Counted from the stretch's first letter, positions 33,559-44,997 are shown. The stretch: DNA of 64,000 nucleotides from Papiliotrema nemorosa (GCA_032158125.1 JASKOT010000011.1:186001-250000), one strand, 5' to 3'. Made by a program: numbers and translations. Notes: generated from the sequence alone by a model not told the origin.

Positions 33559-34146
33559 ATGACATCTCATCCGAGTATGACTGAAGTCGACACCTCTCTC
33601 ACCCATGAGGGCTTGACCAACGATGATACCCCGCCTCCCACCTCGGCGCCACCTCTTGAAGGTACAAACACCGTTTTTTGCCATCATTCTTTCGTCAAGA
33701 CCCCGAGAAGAGACATCAAGACTACAGGATCATTTGGCGAGCATCGAAATCGGTTTGGGTGGACTACTGATCTGAATGATAAGCTCGGTTTGGCAGATAT
33801 GAAGACCTTTACGCGAGAGTATCTGACTGCCGAGTCTATCAAGCCCACTCCGAGCTTCGTTACAAACGTCTTCGGCAAGCTGACCATGGGCGACGAGTGG
33901 AATCCGGACCACCAAGATACGCGTCACTTTGAATCGGAGTCTTCGTACAGGAAGAGAAAGCTCGGGGATGCCGTGAGAGCGTATCTCGATTCCTTGGGTG
34001 AGTGGAGCAAGGGTGTAATTGTGGAGAGGATCCGTCGACCAGGATTTTCCAAGATCATCGATACTGCCTCGACTGATCAGTGGAATGCCTGGACCGAGTA
34101 TTGCAAAGCAACGGGCCAACGGGAGTATGAAGCAGTAGAGATGTGA
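33559..34146 (+). CDS. Orphan family B, copy 3 (unknown function, intronless)
   Basis: Single exon, 195 aa. The shared features are GTNTVFCHHSF (matching MPGTKTVYF), WTTDLNDKLGLADMKTF in the place of the middle module, and LGDAVRAYLDSLGEWSKGVI plus QWNAWTEYCKATGQ at the end. It is 38 residues longer than copy 2 because of inserts in the middle, and it lacks the intron of copies 1 and 2. Function unknown. Confidence 0.62.
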   Translation: MTSHPSMTEVDTSLTHEGLTNDDTPPPTSAPPLEGTNTVFCHHSFVKTPRRDIKTTGSFGEHRNRFGWTTDLNDKLGLADMKTFTREYLTAESIKPTPSFVTNVFGKLTMGDEWNPDHQDTRHFESESSYRKRKLGDAVRAYLDSLGEWSKGVIVERIRRPGFSKIIDTASTDQWNAWTEYCKATGQREYEAVEM

Positions 34147-34393
34147 TGGATAGTGATCGAGGGCGACAGCTTTGCTTCGGTAGGAAAGGGAGGGAGTCTG
34201 TCGGGTATGATGCGGCTGTGCCTCGGTGGACATCGGATGGAAAGAAAGGGCAACTGTAGTTGCCTGGATACAGGATGGCTGGCATGAGGTACAGTTTGTC
34301 GTGATGGGACCTTGTGAGGGTGCCGTGACCATGATGGGCATGTACTGTGCATTCCGTCTCTTTCATCGAGTGAATTTTCCCGTACGCTTGCGG

Positions 34394-34400
34394 TATATAA
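34394..34400 (+). promoter_or_regulatory. TATA box (TATATAA) of the small cysteine-rich gene
   Basis: GCGGTATATAAGGC about 140 bases before ATG 34541. The sequence between is CA/CT-rich and ATG-free, like a leader. A strong TATA box suits a highly or conditionally expressed small gene. Confidence 0.6.
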
Positions 34401-34540
34401 GGCAGACATTCAGCTGACTTCATCCTTCTTCAAGCACTCACTCGCGATCAACTCTACAAAGCGCAACGCACATATCCTTCACTTGATCAAGCATCACCGT
34501 CGACCACAACAACTCTCACTGCTCCACTCGAACGATCTTC

Positions 34541-34852
34541 ATGAAGTCGCTCTTGCCTATTCTGTTGTCGCAGTCGCTCTCGTCAGCCAAGTCATCGCCG
34601 GGCCCTCCACCTGGGGCCTTTGCCAGACGGCCTGCAATGCCGGTTATGTGACCTGCTGTGCCGCTGCCGGCGCCACTGCCGGTGAGTTACAAGTCACTGG
34701 ATGAGTGCACGAGCTGCTACAATTGTTGACTGATGCGAGCAGGCACTTTCGCCCTCGGTCTCGGTGTGCCTGCTGCTCTCGCTGGCTGTTCGGTCATCCA
34801 AGGTGCTTGCATGGCGGCATGTACGCCAATCCTACTGGCCCCTGCGCCTTGA
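34541..34852 (+). pseudogene. Small cysteine-rich secreted-type gene (zygote-specific-protein-like) with a frame break
   Basis: Two exons (to 34681, then 34743-34852) encode a cysteine-rich small protein: PSTWGLCQTACNAGYVTCC, GTFALGLGVPAALAGCS and GACMAACTPILLAP. This pattern is seen in short fungal proteins annotated as zygote-specific-like. The hydrophobic segment before it (VVAVALVSQVIAG) would be the signal peptide. However, the only ATG downstream of the TATA box, at 34541 (MKSLLPILLS...), is in another frame and reaches a stop after about 36 codons. One base must therefore have been gained or lost between 34541 and about 34590, unless a non-ATG start is used. A pseudogene or an assembly error are equally possible. 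Confidence 0.5.
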
Positions 34853-35442
34853 TGGATTGATAATGGGATGTGATTGTAGCCACATTGGTCTCATGTATCA
34901 GGTGACGGCAGCCAAAGGTTGCAATTGCGCCAACATCGGACATCAAAGCTAGTGAGAGGTCAGTCGGCGGCAATGAGCGGTCTCGCGTCCGTTTGTGAAG
35001 GCTCCGATGTCCTCTTAGCGAAGGACCTACGTAAGTACCATTGAACCTCGTCCGTGCTTGAGATCCTCCGATGCACGGCGTACGGTGTCGGGTTGCAGTG
35101 CAAACGACAACGTGGTCGCTCGCAAGGGGGATCTGAATAAGGTCTTGGAGGGGGATCTGGGACGATACAAAAGGTGATTTTCGGATCCGAGAAAATTGAA
35201 CTCTCCCCCGCCGGCCTTCATGAGTCATGACCGAACTCGGCGGTCTGAAATCCCATTTCTATCGACCTTGGACCCATCCTCGTAGACACGCATTCTACTC
35301 TCAGCTACCGAGATATTCACCACACAGGTAGAGTCGTTGACTCGATCTGCAGTGATTCGAGGCGAGAGCACGACCTCCCAGGACCCCTCCCCCCCTTGAT
35401 TGCATCGATCAATGCCTGTTCCAAGGTCGCCGAGCTTGAAAC
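34853..35442. other. Intergenic: promoter of the Zn2Cys6 gene
   Basis: 590 bases. Nothing recognised. The last 100 bases are C-rich leader-like sequence. Confidence 0.45.
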
Positions 35443-38400
35443 ATGGCGCAGTGGAACACCAATCATGATTACCAGCAATACTCGGCATACGACACTTTCA
35501 CCCAGTCTTTCGATCAGCCCCTCAACCAGCCCTTCTTGAGTCATGAAAATGGAGTCTTGCCATTGGATAGCACGTCGTCCCTTCCGTCAGGATTCGGCTA
35601 CGCCCAGAATGCGCTGCCGACCGGACCTCGCCAGGCACAAATACCTCCGACAGGCGTGTATCCGAGTGTAGGGAACGGCCTGTTCGGATATGACCAACCG
35701 ATACCAAACTTGTATCCCGAGCAGGGTATGTGCCATATCACACAAACATATCCCGAATTCATATGGAAATGTCTCTGCGCTTTACACGAAGGCAAACTGA
35801 CTCAAAGGAGGTCCCACATTGACAACTGGTCGAATCGCGGAAGCGTATGGACTCACCAGATCAATCTCGTAGGATCCTGCTGACCCTCAGTCCATCAAAT
35901 GAAGGATCATCAACCCAAATTCCCGAGAGCGCAGGTCAAAACGAGCGTAAGTATCCAACTATCGCCAAAGCAGCTACAATACTTCGAACAATGCTTATAG
36001 CAGCCACCAATATCCCACACAATGGCGGAGCCAGTCTCAAGAGGGGCATGTGCGTGTCACCTATTCTGTATGCGGATACGACTGAGTTGCAGGGCTTGTG
36101 CCTTTTGCCGAAGACGTAAATTGGTTGGTTGCGACGTCTAGCGCACTTGGTGCCACGCTAATGACTAGAAATGTTCTGGCGAGAAACCAAAATGTTCGAG
36201 CTGCATTCGATTCAATCAAGACTGCGAGTACGCTCCCCCGGCCAAATTGGCAAAATACAAGGCCCTGGAGACTAGGATATGTAGGTTACAGAAAGGGTGC
36301 AAGCTTGACCATCTTAGCCGAACTTTCAGACTACATCCGCCAAAACACAGTCGACACCTCTAGCAATCCATTTGGCCCGAGTCACCCAGTGACTGCAAGT
36401 GCGAACCCACCTCTTGGACGCGAGAATCCGCTCGAGACGGCACCGGCGCCGACATCGCAATTCCCTGCGACTGCCAAGATGGCCCAAGCCGGCTGTCTCG
36501 TCCCAGATATGGACGCGGCTCCACCGATACTACCTATCCCGCCAAAACTCTCAGAGGATACATCCTTAACTCGGGCACCGACCCTCGATTTTGATCCCAG
36601 CAAGTACATCTCCGAATCTTACCTCGACTTCAACCAGTCTCCGCATCCACAGCCGATCCCTAGTACGGACACACAGCAAGCTACCGAGCCACCTTTCAAC
36701 ATGTCATTAGCACAAAACTTTTTCCCGTTTGGTGAGAACACCCAAGTCGACTATTACACGCAATTTGACGAAGTCCGGCGCCAAATCAAATCACAAGTCC
36801 AGTCTGCTGCAAACACACCTCCTCGAACCGGGACTCAGCTGGAGGGTACCGCTCCACTTCAGCAGAGCTTCGACAATGCATCTTTCCCGGCGCATACCAG
36901 CAGACCGCCACCGCTTTACGAGGAGGGACTATTTGACTTTACCTCGGGCCTCTTATCTCAAACCGCTGAGACTACACCTCGATCTACTCATCATCAATTC
37001 ACACACAATACACCCACTGATCGTTCTGGAACGCCCACCAGTTCAAGCGATCCCCATTCTCGAATACGGCAGATCCCGCGTCAAGGATCCACACCTAAAT
37101 CTACGGCATCAAACATCTCATCCCCAGATTCGGCGATTGTTGGACCACCGCTCAATTCTACCGTAGACCCAAACTCGCCAAATCCATTCGGCAGACCCTT
37201 GCCCTCTCACGCCATGATGTATGGACAACAAAGTATCACTGCAGCTCAAAAAATACATGTATCGCACATCGACCCGGTGGAGGGGATTACAGAATCATTA
37301 GGCGAGTTTCTGTTCACCCCAGATCAAGGGCAGAAAGAGCAGGTAAACAGTTCAACCGGACCGAATAGTGCGGGGGAGATCAGCAAGCGAAGGCGGGCAG
37401 GGACCGGTGATACGGTGCGCCCCCGAAGCAAGTCTCTGATCAAGGTGGAGTCAGATGGCATGACCGATGCAGCGAGAGAAGTTTTGTACGCTATCAGATG
37501 GCGCCACTGGGTACGGCTGACGCACAGACTGGACTGTTTCTTGACGCACTCTCGACTCTTCTTTGAGATGTCCATTCCGAGGTTTCGCTATAGAATGACG
37601 TTGCACGACCGCAGGCGTCCAGCACCGGCTCTTTTATATGCCATGGTGGGTGTGCTTCATGTCGGGGCTGATTTCAGTATCTTTGGGCAACAAGGATGAG
37701 GACGAGTCCCAACGGCTCACCGATGGAACAACACTTTTTCACCGCGGCCTGCCGCGCATTGGACGTCTCGAGCGCCAACGCGGACCGCCTGATCGACTGT
37801 ATGCGCACGGCCATGTTGCTCAGCGCCTATTCCTACACCTCGGGGAGATATCACGAGGTCGGTCAATCAGCCCAAAGTGTTGACCGTCATTAATGCTTAG
37901 GGCTGGATCTTTGCTGGCATGGCTGTTCGTATGGTCTTATCAACGGGACTTCACCAAATCCGCTCATGTGTCTTTTCGCCGGATCCTCCGAGACAGCCTT
38001 GGTTACGGAACAAGACGTACCTCTTGGGGCCTCCCGAGGACGCTACAGAACTGGCAGAGAGAATCTCCACCTTGTCAGTTTCTGGCCAAGTGGACGCGCG
38101 AGTTACTAAACAGACAGCTGGTGTATCCTGGCCATCGAGCGGTGCGGCGCGCTCGTGACGGGCTTCCCTTCTGGTATCGCCGATCAAGATATTTTGACAC
38201 CCTTCCCTCGAGCATTCACAGACATTGCATCTGTAGGCCAGAATACCATCAGGATCACTAACAAGCAGCGGAGTGTGACGGAGCACGACGATCTGACAAT
38301 TCGGGACCTTTACCGCCACGCCTACTTTGAGCAAGAGGTGGATCCTCCTTACACCAAATGGATCAAAGCGACTGTCATCCTTGAGCGCGCTTCCAAGCTT

Positions 38401-39274
38401 GCTTTCCTTGATCCCGACGAGGACTCGGAGTACGGTAAAGCGTGGAGCAAGTATCACCTGCAAATTGGCCCTCTGAATCCAAATTTGCCAAAGCCGCCTG
38501 CATATCTCGATCAACCTAAATGGCGTCGTCCCAAGGATTATGCCGAGGTCAAATTGGCGCTTGACCAATTGAAAGAACACATGGGAGTGGAAGGGATCTT
38601 TCCGGTGGATAGAAGGAGGAATGCCGAGATTGATGGGCGACCAGAGCCTAGCATTACTCCTCATACCATCATGCTCGCAAGTCTGCCCTCAGTGCGGTGT
38701 GCAAGGTGGCTGATACAGGGCAGCATCATCTCTTTGCGGCTGTTCATATGTTCCTGCATGATATCAACGCCGAGAACGTGGAGAATAACGATGCTTTGGT
38801 CGGAGCTCGGCGTGCCGTGGCGCTGATAAGACATGCCCCACCAATGGTCAGTGTAAGACTGATGTCTTCATGAATGCTGATGGCCTTTAGCCGTATCAGG
38901 ATATTGACTCTTTCTGCATCACAGTCTGGAGCATCATTGCAAAGGTAATGCTCAAGGAGTTGCGCAGAGTGTCGCTCCTCGGAGATACAGCCAGTAAGCC
39001 TTCCGACCATTCCATGGGGATGCTGACTGATGATAGGCATCCAAACCGTAGGCGAGGATATTGACCTGTTTGTCAACGAGATGAACCGCGTAGGCGTGAT
39101 CATGCACATGGCGTAAGTCCGCTAGTCGATTCCACTTTATATGAGCTGATATCCTACAGTCGTAGTCAGGCAAAAGCGATCTCGGATTGGAAAAAGCAAG
39201 CAATGAAGATTGATGCCGTCTCGGCGACCGTGAACGAGGATCAAGCACGACCTCGCAAGACGCCCAGCCTGTGA
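35443..39274 (+). CDS. Zn2Cys6 fungal-type transcription factor
   Basis: Thirteen exons (35443-35725, 35860-35946, 36001-36049, 36093-36123, 36169-36280, 36318-37645, 37678-37857, 37901-38073, 38118-38680, 38719-38846, 38891-38993, 39037-39112, 39160-39274) give about 1,075 aa. The zinc cluster ACAFCRRRKL / KCSGEKPKCSSC / IRFNQDC has the C-x2-C-x6-C-x6-C-x2-C-x6-C spacing and is assembled from three exons, including one of 31 nt. The Fungal_trans middle-homology region follows far downstream (LDCFLTHSRLFFEMSIPRF, then GMAVRMVLSTGLHQ and IERCGALVTGFPSGIADQD). Between them lies about 400 residues of Ser/Pro/Thr-rich linker. The start of exon 2 (35860 or 35905) and the 38-nt intron at 38681 are the least certain points. 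The target genes are unknown. Confidence 0.82.
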
Positions 39275-39383
39275 TGGACAATGTTTAGTTGAAAGGTCCT
39301 GTATCTTTAGAGCATAATCCCCACAACTCTCTCTGATGATGATGTGTATGCATTTAGCGCATTGTTACAACCCTCGTGCACTA

Positions 39384-40757
39384 CTATACAAACGTGGGAC
39401 CATTGCTCCTTGGCGAGATCTGCCCACATACATCAACAAGACCTCTGCTCCACCTGACTCCACCGACAATGGCCAAGACGACCAAATGGCCAATCACCAC
39501 ACTCGACCCGACATACACCCATTTGTCCCTCTTCCTCTTTATCGCCCTTGATTCGACTACAAATGTCGAGACGGTACTCAGACAACCACAGAAGCCCTGC
39601 TGGACAGCGTACAGAGCATTGCACCTCGTACTGCCCGTAGCGGGGAGTCGTTGTCCCACATAGGTCGCGGAAATAATGATGGAAGCGAAAATGTTGACTG
39701 AGAATGTACCCAGGGGAAATTTGTCTTTGAACGCAGGCCTAGTGTTGATCGTGGAGAGGGCGAAACGGAGGATTGCACCGGGTGGAGCGAGGAGGATGGG
39801 GAATGTAGCGGCATGTCGCCAGTGTCTCGGGGCGAAAAAATATAATATCAAGGCGATAAGGTATGATAAGAAGGCGGATAGAATGGTCAATGCGTCTAAC
39901 CAGGGTGTTGATGAGATTCGAGACTTTGGTGTCTTTTTCTCTGGGTCTGAAGATGGGCTGTCCGAGGCCCTGCTGAGTGGTATCGAGCCTCTTTGCTTTT
40001 TCTGGTCGATGGAAGGGAGATGAGGTAGAATGGAAGCGATGTGAAAGCTGCAGTGGAGTGCACCGAGGGAGATTAGCCAAGTCGCCAACGAGTATCCGAC
40101 CCCATCCACAGTCTATACATTAGCTTCCCAGCTGTAATACTCGAGTAGTGCTGAGAATAGACGCACATCATGGAGACCTTTCCGATTGGCTTGGTTTGCG
40201 TTTGAGAATGCCAGAAAACTCTCAAGCATCCAGGATGAGAATGTGGTGACGGATCCAGCGATACCTATCGATGAGCTGAGCCCCGAGTGAAATTACATAG
40301 GCCAAGCAAGCGGGCTTACCTGTAGTGATGAAAGTGTACAATGGTGGATAACTACCTTTCAGCGCCATCTTTGAATGTCGGAACGCTTGCAATCACTCAC
40401 ATTGAAGTAATCTCATCCTTCCGTGACAGAGCCAAACCCATGATCCCGCATCCTACTCCTTGGGCCCATGCTAGAGGAAAGATAGAACGGCCGTCATCTG
40501 TCTGATTAGCGAGTCGATCACGCGGAAGGAATAGCAGGGAGAAGCAGTTCGGTGTGGGTGGACATACAATTTGCCAGAGCGTCCAAGCCCAGTCTGATGA
40601 GGCATCCTAGCATGCTGGCCAGGACGAGACCTGCATAATGTGCCAGTGACCTGTACCAAGGCTCTTCATCTACAGGCGGAGGAGCGTTGGCTTTGGGAGG
40701 CCTAACCTCTGGCCATTCGGGCGGAGGAGTGGCTTGATCATCGCGGGAAGTCACCAT
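39384..40757 (-). CDS. Fluoride exporter FEX (two fused CrcB/Fluc units)
   Basis: Plasma-membrane fluoride channel that protects against environmental fluoride. Exons 40757-40568, 40497-40401, 40351-40320, 40264-40167 and 40112-39384 encode 381 aa, similar to yeast FEX (375 aa). Two Fluc units are visible. Unit 1 has LASMLGCLIRLGLDAL, PLAWAQGVGCGIMGLAL and GIAGSVTTFSSWMLES. Unit 2 has ILLAPPGAILRFALST, PLGTFSVNIFASII and GFCGCLSTVSTFVVES. The GxxxR and T-T/V-F/S-S (Phe-box) positions are kept in both, as expected of a fused antiparallel pair. A connecting helix (VGYSLATWLISLGALHCS) and a Ser/Lys-rich loop lie between them. The 60-nt intron-like stretch near 39660 reads through in frame and was kept as coding. 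Confidence 0.9.
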
Positions 40758-41071
40758 ACTGAGACTCTTGTCGGTGTCAAGTCCTCAGTGAAGAGGATGC
40801 GCAAGATCGGCCCCACGTTTCGATCAGTTCAGGATACCTGCTTGAATGGAGTTCAATGAAGAATCGAAAATTGACGTAGTCCCAAATGTCAACACGACAT
40901 ATCATGCGTGGGGTTTCCATCGGAAGACAGTGTCATATTCAATTGTTCAAATGACCGAGAAACAGAATCGAATACGAGAACGCATGCGTGAAGAGGACAG
41001 AACATACGCCCGATAAACACAGATTCATCCCACTCTTGATCCCGTCGTATGTCACGTCAAAATCCGTGCTG
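40758..41071. other. Intergenic: FEX promoter and 3' flank of the RRM gene
   Basis: 314 bases between two minus-strand genes. No gene was recognised. Confidence 0.45.
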
Positions 41072-43531
41072 CTACTTTTTCTGCAATCTCAGCGGTATCC
41101 CACACGTTTGAGGTGCAACTCACGAGCTTCGCCAGTAGCGACAAAACATCTGGAGCTGGAGCTGCCGGCGGCGGACCCCCATACGATACATTCCCCGGGG
41201 GCGGAGGATACTGCCCATAACTTCCCGCTGCTGCTGGCGGAGGGTAGCCCTGAGGCGGCGCGGCAAGAGACGAAGGCGGTCCAGGCGGATTGTATGGCTG
41301 CGCAGGGGATGGATTCAGATGAGGTGCAGGTCGCCCATAGTCGAACGGTGCCGTGGCCGCGTTTGGGCCGTAATTAGAATCGTTTGCCGGTCGAGCTCCA
41401 TACGATGCGGGCGGAGGAGCGTAGTTGCTTCCGTGAGGCGGACCACCTGGAGGACCATAGTTGGATGCTGGAGGAGGCGGACGAGGAGTGGGAGTAGGTG
41501 CATATCCTCCTCCCTGTGACGGATAAGGGCTCGGCGTTGTCTGTAGCGGCATTGGCGGAGCAGCACTTCCTCCCAGAGATGACAACAGCTGGGTCGTCAG
41601 CTTTGTATTGACAGCTTCACATTTTTCTCACATCCTGGACCCTGCGAGCCTGATCTAAGCGGTCGTTCGCAGGTGGAGGAGCTTGAGGCGGCGCTTCTCG
41701 GTACCGATCTGGTGGCGGGCCTTGATCATAGGGTCCTGTCCGTCAGATCAAGCGACCTGATTGTATAAGGGAATACTACTCACCTCGTCGGTCGGCAGGT
41801 CTGTCGAAAGACCCTCTCCTGTCGTCGTATCCGCCTGCACCCCCTCGCGAGGCGTATCCCTGGTCACTTGCAGGCGGGTTGTATCGATTATTGTTTCTAG
41901 GCGGTGATGCCGGTCGCACAGGACGAACTTCTCGGCCGTCTTTGATCGTCACGTTGGGCGGGGCGGTACTGTCGTCAGTCATGCTACCTTGCCAGCTACA
42001 CGTTACGAGACGTACAGCACGGGCTCGGGCTCCGCATCGTCCCACAGGTATCTCAAGATCAATGGTCCTCCTTGGTGAAACTTTCCGTTCATCTGCTCAT
42101 GAAACGCCACGGCGCCTCGACTGTCCCAGAATTCCACTACCTTGTTCCTGTCCATCAGCCGACGTCAAAGATTTGTTGAATGGTCGCACGTCGGTGTTCG
42201 ACCCCCGTGAACCGATTTGATCTCTCCAAATTGTTCACACATCTTGCCCAGCTCATTCTCATTCAAACGACCATTCTCCCTCACACTGACCAGTATCGTA
42301 CCCTGTCGTGAGCTTGCTTCGACCGAGAATGACCCAAGTCACCTGATTTTTGTCTTTGCCGCAAGGCTGTCCAACGTCTGCGTCCTTGGGTAACGAGTAG
42401 TGTACATCAATCTTGAATTAGTCTCGGTTGAGGCGTCTACTCACGTGTCGACCCTCAACCTCGGTATTGTGCATAGCGACTCGAGCTCGCTCTGCTGCCC
42501 GCAGATCATACTAAATGTCAGTTTGAGATCGCCTTGGCCTCCTTGGGCCACACCCACATAGGTGATGAAGATTATGCCTCGTTTTGGGACGAGGTCGAAA
42601 AATTCCTTCATCTCCCCGAATCCCGCAAATGATGATCTGAGCCATTCGACCTTGGCGTCATACTGAGATGAGCGCAGTCAAACAAGCGTCACCGTCAGGC
42701 TTACAGAAACATTTCGAATGAAGAGAGTTCGACATTTGGCTTCCTTGTTTGCGCGAGGAGGTTTGTCGTTACCTCTATCGCGGTGTCCCAGACGTCCGGA
42801 ATCTCTGCGGCCTGGAGGAATAGGTCAAAAGGTATTCTCACTTAGTGTTTGAGAGGGAGATGTTGAAAGCCATTCTAAGCACAAGTTGCGGTCCTGAGCC
42901 GGCGCCTCTCAAGGAGTTTGTTAAGTCCAAACTTTTCAGGTTACTCATACTCAGGAGCTCAAGCTCAACTGCACCAGTGATCACCGTCTCAACTCCAATC
43001 CTCACTCAGGCACAACTCAAGCATCGAATGGAAGATTCAGATAAACAGCTCACCATCAGGAGATCTTCGTCTCTCATCGTGTCCGCCCTGACGTCCCATA
43101 CTTGCTCTTCCACGATCTCGCTCATTGCCGTTGGAAGGACCGCCATAACCTCGTTCATTGCCAATACGCGAAGGAGGAGCATCACGACGTTCATTCCCAT
43201 ATCCGCCTCCATTTGAAGGTCCGTAAGAGTTTTGTGCTTGACTTGGGGGCGGACCATACCCCTGTCCTGGCCCCGAACGGTCATTGCCATAGCCCGAGTT
43301 GTATCCGCTTGGAGGTGCAGAGTTTTGAGGAGGAGGCTGAGACGAGTATGGGTCGAATGATGGCGGAGGGGGTAAGAATGGCGGTGGTGGAGGTAGAAAA
43401 GCTTGAGCAGGGGAATACGACGAATGAGGTGGGGGTTGACTACCTGGAGGTGGTAAACGAGGGTCGAGAGGTTGGGAGTAAGAAGGACCGCTGTGAGGTG
43501 GCTGATGCCCCGGTGGGGGGTAGTAACTCAT
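41072..43531 (-). CDS. RNA-binding protein with Mei2-like RRM pair and Pro/Gly-rich ends
   Basis: Eleven exons (43531-43054, 42811-42705, 42662-42558, 42510-42445, 42411-42343, 42302-42190, 42147-42046, 41995-41784, 41735-41632, 41588-41124, 41080-41072) give 609 aa in phase. RRM1 is CRTLFIRNVSYDAKVEWLRS ... RGIIFITYYDLRAAERARVA; RRM2 is GTILVSVRENGRLNENELGK ... VVEFWDSRGAVAFHEQMN. The SYYD/YYDLRAA style and the second RRM fit the Mei2-like group. The N- and C-terminal thirds are Pro/Gly/Tyr-rich low complexity (PPPGHQPPHSGPSYSQP), suited to condensates. The first intron is 242 nt. The last exon codes only KK-stop (9 nt). The target RNAs are unknown. Confidence 0.8.
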
Positions 43532-43666
43532 CTCTATCCGCCTACTCAGAGGATGCAGAGTCACACGGCCGGGGGAAAAGGGGAGCAGTAACGGTAGGAT
43601 TCGTTGGAAACGTTGATCAAAGAGGGCGCAGGTCGAGCTGCTCGATGTGAAATGGGGTCGAGGCGA

Positions 43667-43685
43667 TTACAAAGTGAGTTTGTAA
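43667..43685. promoter_or_regulatory. Inverted repeat TTACAAA-N5-TTTGTAA, copy 1
   Basis: Perfect 7-bp arms around GTGAG in the promoter between the divergent RRM and Rab5 genes. A second copy lies 35 bp downstream, which suggests a dimeric DNA-binding protein site. Confidence 0.6.
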
Positions 43686-43701
43686 TGTCTGATTACACTG
43701 A

Positions 43702-43720
43702 TTACAAAGCTGGTTTGTAA
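43702..43720. promoter_or_regulatory. Inverted repeat TTACAAA-N5-TTTGTAA, copy 2
   Basis: Same 7-bp arms with spacer GCTGG. Extra half-sites (GATTACA) lie between the two copies. Confidence 0.6.
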
Positions 43721-43917
43721 ACGACCCCTCTTGCTTGGCGGTTGCCCTGATTCTCGGTGGCAAACGAGACCCCACACCGCCGAATGTCGAAGATCTGAGT
43801 CCACTCGAGCCTCTCTTTGTTCATACTCGCACTTGCCTCTCGACCCCTCTACAGAAGTATCACAGAGACCGCATACATTTGCATCTCATCTACCTACGAA
43901 CTCGTGATACCAGCTCA

Positions 43918-44997
43918 ATGTCACGTACAACCTCGTTCAAACTCGTCCTCCTCGGTGAGTATGTGTCACACGACGTCACCGTTCACCTGCCCACCACGAT
44001 GCGTCTTGATAGATCAAGCTGATGAGTTAGGGGAATCCGCTGTTGGAAAGAGTAGTTTGGTTCTGCGATTCGTATGTCTGGACCTGTGTGGTGTTATGTA
44101 AAGAGGACGACGGAGTGCTGATGCCCTTTCTGCAGGTCCGCAACGAATTCTCAGACTTTAGGTTAGTTGTGCAATACATTCCGCGACTCTAAGACTGACA
44201 TTCAGGGAATCAACTATCGGTTCGTTCAATCTGAAAGCCGTTGACTTGATCTAAAACTGATATTCGTCTCTTCTTCGTGTATACAGGTGGTACGTTCTCA
44301 TACGCGTGTCACGGAGATATCGCTGAGAGTAGCCGCGTTTCTCACACAGACGATACAGCTAGACGATGCAAACTCGGTCAAGTTTGAGATTTGGGACACC
44401 GTGAGTCGTTCTACATGGAAATATTGTTCATCCAGCTAAGAATAGGCCGGCCAAGAGCGCAAGTCTATTGGTATCTCAGAAAGGCGTCGAGCTGATACTG
44501 TAGGGTACAAATCGCTCGCCCCTATCTATTTCCGAAACTCGAATGCAGCAGTCATAGTGTATGATATCACCCAAGTGAGCCTCTACGCCGCTTGATCCCT
44601 CGTGAGCTCATACAGCAGCCCCCAGAGACCTCCTTCGAAAAGGCCAAATCATGGGTCCGGGAACTCCAGCGTCAAGCGGATCCTGGGATCGTCATCATGC
44701 TTGTCGGCAACAAGCTCGATCTGGAATCGTCTCGAAAAGTGCCAAAGGAGCTAGCACAGGAGTATGCAGAGGAAGAGGGATTGTTATTCGCCGAGGCCAG
44801 TGCAAAGAATGGCGATGGAGTAGAGCAGCTGTTCTTGGATATTGGTGAGTCAATCTCAAGCTCTTTGCTCGTGCAAAGCTTACAATCCAGCCAAGAAGCT
44901 TCCTCTCAATGCACCGCCAAAGCGAGATCCAGCAGCTGCAAAGGGAGTGAGCGTTTCTGGTCAATCGGCCGAAACGCCTTCTGCCTGTAATTGTTAG
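43918..44997 (+). CDS. Rab5-type GTPase (Ypt5/Vps21-like), with micro-exons
   Basis: Early-endosome GTPase. Ten exons (43918-43954, 44031-44071, 44136-44161, 44206-44219, 44287-44289, 44333-44400, 44446-44458, 44504-44574, 44616-44844, 44891-44997) give 202 aa. The G boxes are GESAVGKSSL, switch I RESTIGAAFLTQT, IWDTAGQERYKS, VGNKLDL and EASAKNG. FSDFRESTIGAAFLTQT is Rab5-specific. The C-terminus ends CNC, a double-prenylation motif. The Gly of TIG needs a 3-nt exon (GTG at 44287-44289). The R of QERY needs a GC-AG intron (C|GCAAGT, donor 44459). The first base of exon 9 (44616 or 44619) is not fixed. Confidence 0.85.

Noticed and set aside
34794..35228. Minus-strand frame of 144 codons between the cysteine-rich gene and the Zn2Cys6 gene
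   Set aside because: Overlaps the 3' exon of the cysteine-rich gene and lacks family signals or supported splice sites.
39578..39663. Possible 60-nt intron in FEX (GTGGGA...TCCAG)
   Set aside because: The stretch is in frame and reads QRLPATG...CNALYAVQQGFCG, which fits the conserved second Fluc unit. Kept as coding, though a skipped form cannot be excluded.
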